NCBI GenBank assembly: GCA_043775075.1
Contig: JAYVSS010000053.1
Coordinates: forward strand, 1 to 15,021
DNA: 15,021 nucleotides
Direction of reading: 5' to 3'
DNA from: JANLQX01 sp043775075
GTDB taxonomy: Bacteria; Actinomycetota; Acidimicrobiia; Acidimicrobiales; JANYDT01
A program made the translations under genes and the position numbers. Below, piece after piece: positions 8,122 through 14,103 of this stretch. Each line of letters opens with the position of its first letter. Positions within the stretch are counted from its first letter, which is position 1. The notes beneath the pieces were generated by a model, which saw nothing but the letters and a program-made list of their open reading frames with translations, ran no database searches and was not told the DNA's origin.

Positions 8122-8172
8122 AGGTGGATGTTGCAGACACAACCCAACGCCACCTACGGCCGAATCTCGGCC
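8122..8172. promoter_or_regulatory. Two inverted repeats in the P450/ferredoxin divergent region
   Basis: The first repeat pairs AGGTGGATGTTG (8122-8133) with CAACGCCACCT (8145-8155), leaving one bulged base and an 11-base spacer. The second is the perfect GGCCGA-ATC-TCGGCC (8158-8172), 11 bases before the ferredoxin GTG. Both lie in the 80-base gap that must hold the promoters of two divergent genes, so they are candidate operators for a shared regulator. No regulator gene is linked in the window. The second repeat could alternatively act as an RNA hairpin in the ferredoxin leader. Confidence 0.4.
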
Positions 8173-8183
8173 AGAATGACTGG

Positions 8184-8375
8184 GTGCACGTTGTCGTCGA
8201 TCGCCTCAAATGTGAAAGCAATGGATTGTGCGTCGGGTATGCGCCCGACGTATTCGAGATCAGTGACGATGATGAACTCGTCGTGCTCGAGGAATCGCCA
8301 AGCGAAGGCCGTCGGACCGCAGTCGAACTTGCCGTCCGTATGTGTCCCAAGCAGGCCCTATCACTCACTGCCTGA
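8184..8375 (+). CDS. [3Fe-4S] ferredoxin, probable P450 redox partner
   Basis: Starting at GTG 8184 gives 63 residues, the usual size of these ferredoxins, with the standard opening VHVVVDRLKCESNGLC. The cluster ligands are C10, C16 and C54 (in MCPKQAL). The cysteine that would bind a fourth iron is absent, which is the pattern of single [3Fe-4S] ferredoxins that feed electrons to actinobacterial P450s. The acidic stretch EISDDDELVVLEE is also typical. Upstream starts at 8103 or 8124 would add residues unlike any ferredoxin and run into the P450 start, so they are rejected. The Shine-Dalgarno sequence is weak. The next gene begins nine bases after the stop, so the ferredoxin may share a transcript with the Mau-like genes. 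Confidence 0.9.
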   Translation: MHVVVDRLKCESNGLCVGYAPDVFEISDDDELVVLEESPSEGRRTAVELAVRMCPKQALSLTA

Positions 8376-8384
8376 ATCCGCCGC

Positions 8385-8906
8385 ATGACGACGGTTTCTT
8401 CAGCATCGCTCACGGTCCTGGTGGCGGTCTTTCTCCTCGCCGCCGTCTCGAAGTGGCGATCACCGGGCGGCGTCGCCCAGGTAACACTCGAACTCGGCGC
8501 TCCGCGTTGGGTCGCACCATTTCTTGTTCCGGCGGAACTCTTCCTGGTCGTGGCCCTTGTTCTTGCGCCGCGCACCGGAAGCGCGCTGGCGATCGTGATG
8601 CTCAGCGCATTCACCGTGTTGTTGGTGCGAGTCGTACGGGCCGGACGAACCGCTTCCTGCGGCTGCTTCGGGGCCGCGTCGAGCGCGCCGGTGACGATCA
8701 CCACTGTTGTTCGCAACATCGGTTTGCTCAGCCTCGCCTCCGTGGCCGGGTCCAGTGCGCCACTCGCCGATACTCCCGCAGGCGCTGTTGTCCCCACGCT
8801 TCTCCTCGGTGCCGGTATCGTCGCCGTGAGTCTCCTGGTCGGAGCACTCCTCGATGTTCGACGAACCACGGGGGCGATGTTCCCCACCGCCCGCAGGGAG
8901 GCCTGA
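8385..8906 (+). CDS. MauE-like (DoxX-related) membrane protein
   Basis: This 173-residue protein has about four hydrophobic helices (roughly 5-22, 42-60, 64-84 and 130-158) and a short loop CGCFG at residues 92-96 after the second or third helix. The order of helices, the K-W-R near residue 24 and the CGCFG motif are those of MauE/DoxX-like redox membrane proteins. MauE is required for maturation of the disulfide-rich small subunit of methylamine dehydrogenase, probably by handling disulfide electrons in the membrane. The gene lies nine bases after the ferredoxin and two bases before a MauD-like gene, the standard mauE-mauD order. The assignment to the family is solid; the direct role here is inferred from its neighbours. 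Confidence 0.85.
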   Translation: MTTVSSASLTVLVAVFLLAAVSKWRSPGGVAQVTLELGAPRWVAPFLVPAELFLVVALVLAPRTGSALAIVMLSAFTVLLVRVVRAGRTASCGCFGAASSAPVTITTVVRNIGLLSLASVAGSSAPLADTPAGAVVPTLLLGAGIVAVSLLVGALLDVRRTTGAMFPTARREA

Positions 8907-8908
8907 AC

Positions 8909-9403
8909 ATGCACGGTCCGTGGTTGGCGGCGTTTGTGGCGTTGTGGCTTGTCGTAAGCGTACTGACAATTGCCGTCGTGGCCCTGCTCCGACAGATCGG
9001 TGTTCTGCATCAGCGTATTGCGCCCATGGGCACGCACTTCGCCGGGGAAGGACCTGATCTAGATACTGCGGCTCCGACCGTCGGGATCGAGTGGTCGCAA
9101 AGCGCGCTTACCGTATTGCTCTTCACCTCGCGCACCTGCACGCTGTGCCAGGAATTGAAGCCAGCCCTCGATGTGTTCCGCCGCCAATACCGAGAATTAC
9201 GTATACGTACGGTTGATCTAGATGACGATGCTGCGGTCTTTGCCGCGATGTCGGTCCGCTCCACTCCCTACGTCGTCACCGTCGATGGAGTGGGTGTTGT
9301 CCGCGGCCGGGGGGTCGCCAACTCGCTTGAGCAAATCGAAGAGTTAGTACGCGAGTCCCAGCTCTCAACCACGGTTTCGGCGAGCGGTGGGGCGGCCCGA
9401 TGA
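8909..9403 (+). CDS. MauD-like membrane-anchored thioredoxin-fold protein
   Basis: The start is ATG 8909, with the strong ribosome binding site AGGGAGG (8895-8901) seven bases upstream; it gives 164 residues. One membrane helix (about 5-27) is followed by LLRQIGVLHQRIAPMG, a phrase characteristic of MauD. The thioredoxin-fold domain has the active site CTLC at residues 77-80, preceded by LLFTSRT, and the cis-proline loop STP with P120. MauD is needed, with MauE, to form or rearrange the six disulfides of the MauA subunit outside the membrane. The stop overlaps the next start by ATGA, tying this protein to the cysteine-rich fusion encoded downstream, its likely substrate. Confidence 0.87.
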   Translation: MHGPWLAAFVALWLVVSVLTIAVVALLRQIGVLHQRIAPMGTHFAGEGPDLDTAAPTVGIEWSQSALTVLLFTSRTCTLCQELKPALDVFRRQYRELRIRTVDLDDDAAVFAAMSVRSTPYVVTVDGVGVVRGRGVANSLEQIEELVRESQLSTTVSASGGAAR

Positions 9404-10989
9404 GCACCATTGATCGGGCGGTCGAGGGTGCGTCTCGCTGGTTGGCCGCCCGGTCAACTCGGCGGAGCTTCCTCGCCACCACCGGCAAGGTAGCCGTAAT
9501 GACTGCCGGGGGCGCCACGTTGGCATCGGTCTTCGCGACGAGAGCGGAGGCGCGAGCATGTGGCCAGTCCGGCGTGTCGCCCCGATGCCCCACGTATGAC
9601 TGCGTCGGCGACGACGTGGTCTGGGGATGGTGCTGGTATGCCAGCCCCGGGTGCTGCACCAACGGCGGACTCAAGAAGATCTGCGACTGTTGCAAACGCA
9701 ACCATCCAAACGTTCACGGTTATTGCCCTGATGGGCACAATGTGTACTGCATGGTCGAAAGCTGTCTCGAAGATCCGCGTTTGCAGCGCGTCTCGTTGGA
9801 GCGAACATTCGCCACGGACGCCATTGATGTGTCGCTCGCGCGGCTCGCCACTCGCGCCGCCGGAAACACCCCACAGATTGTCATCGCCGCCGGCGAGCCG
9901 TTGGCCGCAGCAGTGGCCGGACCCTTGGCCAACCGCCTCGGCGTCCCCCTCGTGCTCACTGATCCGCGAGCCGTCCGCCCGGGACTGAAGAGCGAACTCA
10001 GTCGTCTTGCAACGCAGCGCGCCGTGGTCGTTGCCGTCGGACTTTCGGGGGAAGTGATCGGAGCTCTGAGCGCCATCATCGGCGACGTACAACTGATTGG
10101 ATCATCAACCGATATCGCCGTGGCGTCAGTCGATATCGCCCTTCGCCAGACCGACGGCCGCGAGAGTTTCGACGCCGTGTGCATCGGGGCAGACGCACTC
10201 AGCCTGGACCTTGCCGCCGCCGCCAGTTCGTACGCATCGGCCCGCAACATCCCGGTACTCGTTGGCGTCGATGCGATCAACGCGTTCAGGGCGCAGAGCG
10301 GCAGAGCGGGATCGACGTTGCTCGTGGGTGACCCGGTGGTCAGCGCCGCAGCGTCGGTGGCGAACTCCATTGCGGTGAAGGGCAGCGATCCCCGCGTTTT
10401 GTCTCTCGCCCTCGCCGATCGACTCTTCGATCTCTCGGCCGCGGCGGCCGCAGCGTCGGGAACCACTCCGGAGAAGTATGGCCTGGCTTTCGTCCCTGCT
10501 TCATCAGCGCGCATAGGAGCGGGATACGTGCCGGTGGGTGGCCCGTTGATTGTGCATTCCGATGGTGCCATCTCGCCAGAGCTCGGCGATTGGCTGCAGA
10601 TGCGTCGGGCCCGTTTCGCCGTGGCCGAGTGTGTGCTGGGCATCCCCGGGTCACTTCCCGATCCTGCGCTGTTGGAGTTGCAGGGCGCGCTCAACGGATT
10701 CGACCGCCAGTTCCTCCGGGGCGACGACGATGGCGTGGGCATTCCGGTGTTTGCCCAGCCCCTGGAGGAACGGCCGATCGGGATGGTGCGGGTCACCGGA
10801 ACATTGCCTTCCACCATCGTGCCCGGCAATGTTCCTCGTGCTCGGCACAAGCGACCGATCGGCTTCGCCGTGCCCGAAACCGCGCCGCCGCGCACGGCGC
10901 CGGGCTCGCCCACCACGACAACAGTTGCCCCTCCGGTACCGGAACCCTCGATTGCCCCCGCCACACCGACAACCCGGAGCAAGAAGTAG
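9400..10989 (+). CDS. Tat-exported MauA-like 12-cysteine domain fused to CWB2 repeats
   Basis: This is a 529-residue secreted protein. Residues 1-53 are a long twin-arginine leader (STRRSFLAT at 19-27, then a hydrophobic stretch and ARA before C54), resembling the MauA leader from memory. Residues 54-122 hold exactly 12 cysteines (54, 63, 68, 78, 85, 86, 95, 97, 98, 109, 117, 122), the number in the methylamine dehydrogenase small subunit. The CC-x8-C-x-C-x19-C pattern is close to CC-x7-C-x-C-x20-C of MauA. Residues about 131-450 look like three CWB2 cell-wall-binding repeats, clearest in the first (RTFATDAIDVSLA, IVIAAGEPLAAAVAGPLA, GVPLVLTDP). Residues about 490-529 are a Pro/Thr-rich tail without LPXTG. 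The second TTQ tryptophan position is Tyr116. A wall-attached disulfide-rich protein matured by the MauE/MauD pair is the best reading; catalysis is unproven. Confidence 0.8.
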   Translation: MSTIDRAVEGASRWLAARSTRRSFLATTGKVAVMTAGGATLASVFATRAEARACGQSGVSPRCPTYDCVGDDVVWGWCWYASPGCCTNGGLKKICDCCKRNHPNVHGYCPDGHNVYCMVESCLEDPRLQRVSLERTFATDAIDVSLARLATRAAGNTPQIVIAAGEPLAAAVAGPLANRLGVPLVLTDPRAVRPGLKSELSRLATQRAVVVAVGLSGEVIGALSAIIGDVQLIGSSTDIAVASVDIALRQTDGRESFDAVCIGADALSLDLAAAASSYASARNIPVLVGVDAINAFRAQSGRAGSTLLVGDPVVSAAASVANSIAVKGSDPRVLSLALADRLFDLSAAAAAASGTTPEKYGLAFVPASSARIGAGYVPVGGPLIVHSDGAISPELGDWLQMRRARFAVAECVLGIPGSLPDPALLELQGALNGFDRQFLRGDDDGVGIPVFAQPLEERPIGMVRVTGTLPSTIVPGNVPRARHKRPIGFAVPETAPPRTAPGSPTTTTVAPPVPEPSIAPATPTTRSKK

Positions 10990-10994
10990 GAGCA

Positions 10995-11057
10995 ATGACG
11001 AGTCTGGCGGCGGTGATGTTGGCGGTCGCTGGATTGCTCTCGCTGTGGTCACCGTGA
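10995..11057 (+). CDS. Possible 20-residue hydrophobic peptide
   Basis: The frame MTSLAAVMLAVAGLLSLWSP starts five bases after the fusion gene's stop and would span a membrane once. AGGAG precedes the ATG but only two bases separate them, which is closer than normal. It fills a gap in an otherwise tightly packed operon, with the next gene 21 bases on. It could be a small membrane partner of the neighbouring proteins, or just a readable stretch used for translational coupling. Confidence 0.3.
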   Translation: MTSLAAVMLAVAGLLSLWSP

Positions 11058-11078
11058 GGCCGCTCGGTCGCTGAGACC

Positions 11079-11660
11079 GTGGGACCGTCCGTGCGGCGGT
11101 CTCTCCTCCCCAGGTTCACGCTCCTCTTCGCCGCTTTTGCGTTCGTTGGAGCGGCCATCCCCGCCGCCGGTCTTGCCGCGCTGGTAACGGGCCTCGGACC
11201 TGTCCGACTTTCACCGAAGATCGCCGGGCTACTTGGTCTTGCCGCGGTCGTACTGGACGTTCTGTGGCGCCGGCGCGTGCGGCTCGCCCGACCGTGGTCG
11301 GTGTTACGTCAGGTGCCGCGCTCATGGGGCCACGAACATGGGCCATGGCGTGCCGCCCCGCGTTACGGCCTTCGTATGGGGTTTGGTCCGGCGACGATCC
11401 TCACGACGTGGACCTGGTGGGCCGGTTTCGTCATCGTTGTTCTCACCGGGTGGAAGAGCGCGGTCGTTGGGTCAGCCATATTTGCACTAGCACGTGCACT
11501 TACGATGACCATGGCGACTGTGGGGCCTAGAACCGGCGACGAGATGGCGCGGCGGTCGGCTCGCGTCGATGAGCTCGAAGCAACCGTTCGGATCCTTTGC
11601 CTGGTCGTCGTCGCCAGCGCGTCGTTGCTTGTTTTGTTCTCCAGCGCCCGGAGCAACTGA
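11079..11660 (+). CDS. Polytopic membrane protein of unknown function
   Basis: This 193-residue protein starts at GTG 11079 with no clear ribosome binding site. Hydrophobic segments lie at about 12-36, 45-62, 105-124, 125-145 and 168-188. Between the second and third is a basic loop with RQVPRSWGHEHGPWRAAPRYG, followed by LRMGFGPATILTTWTWW. Its glycines, tryptophans and arginines look constrained, suggesting a conserved membrane family rather than filler. The protein has a single cysteine, near residue 175, so it is not an obvious CcdA- or DsbD-type thiol carrier. It sits between the MauA-like fusion and a gene that overlaps its stop, so it probably serves the same system. A hairpin (11065-11079) covers its start codon. 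I do not recognise the family. Confidence 0.72.
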   Translation: MGPSVRRSLLPRFTLLFAAFAFVGAAIPAAGLAALVTGLGPVRLSPKIAGLLGLAAVVLDVLWRRRVRLARPWSVLRQVPRSWGHEHGPWRAAPRYGLRMGFGPATILTTWTWWAGFVIVVLTGWKSAVVGSAIFALARALTMTMATVGPRTGDEMARRSARVDELEATVRILCLVVVASASLLVLFSSARSN

Positions 11661-12187
11661 TGGCGAGTGAGCTGGCATCCTCCACCAACGGGACAGCACT
11701 CCGCCGCTTTCTCCCTGCCGACGACGCCCTCCCCTGGCCGGTCACATCCGTCGAAGTTGTCACCCTCGATCTGATCGATGCCGCCCTCCTCCATCGCGAC
11801 CCATCAGCGGAACGCAGCCGTCTCGTCACCCGGGGTTTCGTCGCCGGGTCCCTCAAGCAATGGTTTACCGTCGGCGATCACGGCCCGCTGATCGAAGTAC
11901 TCTGCGCGCAGACTATTGCCTCTCGATTCCGGTCGACCGCGGACGCCGCTCTCTCCGAGGCCGATGGATGGAGCGAGCTGCACGCCGGTGGAGCACGGTT
12001 CGTCGAACGGTTCACGGAGCATGAACACGGCCCTCTGTGGATCGCCACCCTGGTTGAGGACCGTCAAACCCATGCGCTCTCGTATCGATGCGAGAACGAC
12101 ATCGTTCGCGCGGTGTTTGCCACCCACGTCGATGCCCACGCAGCAATCGACGCCGCCTCACGCCTTGTTGACTCGCGCCGGCGGTAA
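11660..12187 (+). CDS. Protein of unknown function at the end of the Mau-like operon
   Basis: The ATG at 11660 overlaps the previous stop (TGATG), with GGAGC upstream as ribosome binding site, giving 175 residues. There is no signal peptide or membrane helix, so it should be cytoplasmic. The sequence has a mixed alpha/beta look, with a single cysteine in each of two places (VLCAQ and YRCEN) and an alternating segment HGPLWIATLVEDRQTHALSYRCE that could be paired strands. No motif is recognised. It is the last gene of the plus-strand run and converges on the amidase gene after 22 bases. Its conservation next to mauE/mauD-like genes in other genomes would show whether it belongs to the system. 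Confidence 0.7.
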   Translation: MASELASSTNGTALRRFLPADDALPWPVTSVEVVTLDLIDAALLHRDPSAERSRLVTRGFVAGSLKQWFTVGDHGPLIEVLCAQTIASRFRSTADAALSEADGWSELHAGGARFVERFTEHEHGPLWIATLVEDRQTHALSYRCENDIVRAVFATHVDAHAAIDAASRLVDSRRR

Positions 12188-12209
12188 AGGCCAAATCACG
12201 CGACGGGAG

Positions 12210-13562
12210 TCATCTCCGAACGGCGCGCTCCAAACGCTGAGCGAGAGCGAGCAATGTGTCCTCCTGAAAGGGCCGGCCGAGAAGATCCACTCCGGGCACG
12301 GGGATGTTGTCAGGATCAAGACCGTGAGGAACGGCGAGCGCTGGAAGGCCACTGGTGGCGGCGAGATGACAGTTCCCACTCGGCTGGGGCGCTCCACGCC
12401 CGGTCGGTAGAAAGGGCGTGGTCGGGTACACCAACGCATCGAGTCTGTTGGTATCCATCAGGTCGACAAGCCGCGTCTTCACGACCGAACGCGCCGCCAT
12501 TAGGCGCTGATATTCCGCCGTGCGCCCGGTCGCGCTCCCGTTCACCTCAGCGGTGAGCCACGCACGCTCGTCGGCGCCCGCCACGACCAACGGTCGAGTG
12601 GCTTTCGACTCGATGTCTACGACACTCGCTACCGGAAGCGGAGGAAGAGAGACGTCGACCAATGTGGCGCCCGACTCCCGCACCCGGTCGAGCATGGTTT
12701 GCCCGCTGCTGTCGCGTCGATAGGGCCCCAGCGACTTCACCACCCCGATCCGCCACATCCTCAACGGCAGCGCACCCGAAGACGCCTCAGCGAGAACATC
12801 TGTATACGTACGTTCGCGAATCGGGGCGACAGAGGTGAGGGGATCACGAGAATCATGCCCTGAGATCACATCGAGGACGACCGCGAGCGACGCCACGGTT
12901 GGGCCTATGGGACCAACCACATCCTGCGTCGGGCTGAGCGGGACGATCCCGCTGCGGCTGACAACCCCGGGCGTGGGCCGCAGCCCATAGAGAAGATTGG
13001 CGGCTGTCGGATAGCGAATCGAGCCGCAGGTGTCCGTGCCGAGGCCAACGTCGGCATCGCCGAGAGCCACCGCCACGGCGGTTCCGCCGCTGGACCCCAT
13101 CGGCCCCAGCCGAGGATTGCGGGCGTTGGCCGTGGCTCCATGGGTTTCACTTACGGTGCGCACCCCGCGCGCCCAGGTGTCCATATTCGTGTGCCCGGGG
13201 ATGATCGCACCCGCCGCCAAAAGACGGTCGACCACCGTGGCGTTACGGAGAGGCAGACGGTCTTTAAGCGCCAGAGCTCCAGCGCTCGTCTTCAGCCAAT
13301 CAAGATCGATACTGTCCTTCATAGCGACGACCTGACCCGTAAGTGGACCTACGACTCCAGTTCGCGCCTGTTGCAACGCAATGCTTTCATCGAGGTTCGT
13401 CCAGGCGCGATAGGAGCTATGCGCGCGTATGGACACGAATCTCGAGCGGACCACACCAACGGCGGCCACCTCGCCCTCGGCAACGGCTGAACCCCGACAC
13501 AACAGCGCAGTGGCGAGACCAATGGCGACGAGTCCAATCGGACGGCTGATCGGCGTCACCAC
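12210..13562 (-). CDS. Exported amidase (amidase signature family)
   Basis: This 450-residue protein starts at GTG 13562; GTG 13559 would give a four-base overlap with the previous stop and is equally likely. Residues 1-28 form a Sec signal peptide with a cleavage site after AVA. The cysteine at 22 is not in a good lipobox. The catalytic set is K82 (VVAMKDSID), S157 (MGSSGGTA) and nucleophile S181 (GTDTCGSIRYP), with the 24-residue serine spacing of the family. The usual GTDxGGSIR is GTDTCGSIR here, so a glycine of the oxyanion loop is cysteine 179. Such enzymes cleave carboxamides, with very varied substrates. It follows the Nudix gene in an operon. A cell-envelope or scavenging role is inferred only from export. 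Confidence 0.88.
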   Translation of the reverse strand: MVTPISRPIGLVAIGLATALLCRGSAVAEGEVAAVGVVRSRFVSIRAHSSYRAWTNLDESIALQQARTGVVGPLTGQVVAMKDSIDLDWLKTSAGALALKDRLPLRNATVVDRLLAAGAIIPGHTNMDTWARGVRTVSETHGATANARNPRLGPMGSSGGTAVAVALGDADVGLGTDTCGSIRYPTAANLLYGLRPTPGVVSRSGIVPLSPTQDVVGPIGPTVASLAVVLDVISGHDSRDPLTSVAPIRERTYTDVLAEASSGALPLRMWRIGVVKSLGPYRRDSSGQTMLDRVRESGATLVDVSLPPLPVASVVDIESKATRPLVVAGADERAWLTAEVNGSATGRTAEYQRLMAARSVVKTRLVDLMDTNRLDALVYPTTPFLPTGRGAPQPSGNCHLAATSGLPALAVPHGLDPDNIPVPGVDLLGRPFQEDTLLALAQRLERAVRR

Positions 13563-14092
13563 CGTTCGAACGTCCAGCTCTCGGGTCGACCGCCCGTGTA
13601 CGGCATCACGCCATGAAACGCCAATGGGTCATCATCAAAGACCAGCGGTAAAAAGTGGCGGTCGCCTTCCCACATGGGGAGGTCAGCACCATGGCGCACG
13701 TCATCGTCTCCATCGCACGCCTGCAGCAGGCGATGCAGCGGAATCCACACCAGGTTCCCCTCCACGTTGGTCGTCGGGGGCGTGCCTTCCCAGCCCGTCA
13801 CGAGGAACACGAAGCCCAGCCAGTCTTCCCCGCTCGGCCCGAAGCCGGGCCAGTTGACCGTGCCCCGAAGGGCCATCGCGGTGACCTCGATCGACGCCTC
13901 TTCACGAAGCTCGCGTCGCATTCCCGCCGCCACATCTTCCTTTGGCTCGAGCTTGCCGCCGAGTCCGTTCCACTTCCCCAAGTGCTCATCCGCCGCCCGG
14001 GCGATGCGATGAACGAGAAGCACCGCAGGGTCAGTGCGGTTGGTTCGGTCAAGAAGGTAAGCGAGCGTGCCAATAATCGGCGCGTAGGTCAT
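13556..14092 (-). CDS. Nudix hydrolase, MutT/8-oxo-dGTP diphosphatase-like
   Basis: The start chosen is ATG 14092, because AGGTGA lies seven bases upstream and the N-terminus MTYAPIIGTLAYLLDR begins the domain directly; an ATG at 14146 lies inside the preceding gene. The 178 residues contain a complete Nudix box, G46-x5-E52-x7-R60-E61-L62-x-E64-E65-x2-I68, preceded by KWNGLGGKLEP. The WNGLGGK phrase and the later FHGVMPYTGGRPESW resemble enzymes that hydrolyse oxidised purine nucleotides, using Mg2+ held by the glutamates. The exact nucleotide cannot be fixed. The gene begins 11 bases after the membrane-protein stop, and its own stop overlaps the amidase start, so the three form one operon. 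Confidence 0.9.
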   Translation of the reverse strand: MTYAPIIGTLAYLLDRTNRTDPAVLLVHRIARAADEHLGKWNGLGGKLEPKEDVAAGMRRELREEASIEVTAMALRGTVNWPGFGPSGEDWLGFVFLVTGWEGTPPTTNVEGNLVWIPLHRLLQACDGDDDVRHGADLPMWEGDRHFLPLVFDDDPLAFHGVMPYTGGRPESWTFERW

Positions 14093-14103
14093 CGTACGTT
14101 CAC

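Noticed and set aside
8103..8183. An N-terminal extension of the ferredoxin from 8103 or 8124
   Set aside because: The added residues do not look like a ferredoxin, the normal family start is at 8184, and the extension would abut or overlap the divergent P450 start and its promoter.
9720..10982. A 420-residue minus-strand open frame opposite the MauA-like fusion
   Set aside because: It is low in complexity, rich in serine, alanine and arginine as expected for antisense of GC-rich coding DNA, and conflicts with the Tat leader and repeat structure on the plus strand.
8385..10989. Calling the cluster a functional methylamine dehydrogenase operon
   Set aside because: The large subunit, MauG and the electron acceptor are missing from the window, and the tyrosine at the second TTQ position argues against the usual cofactor.
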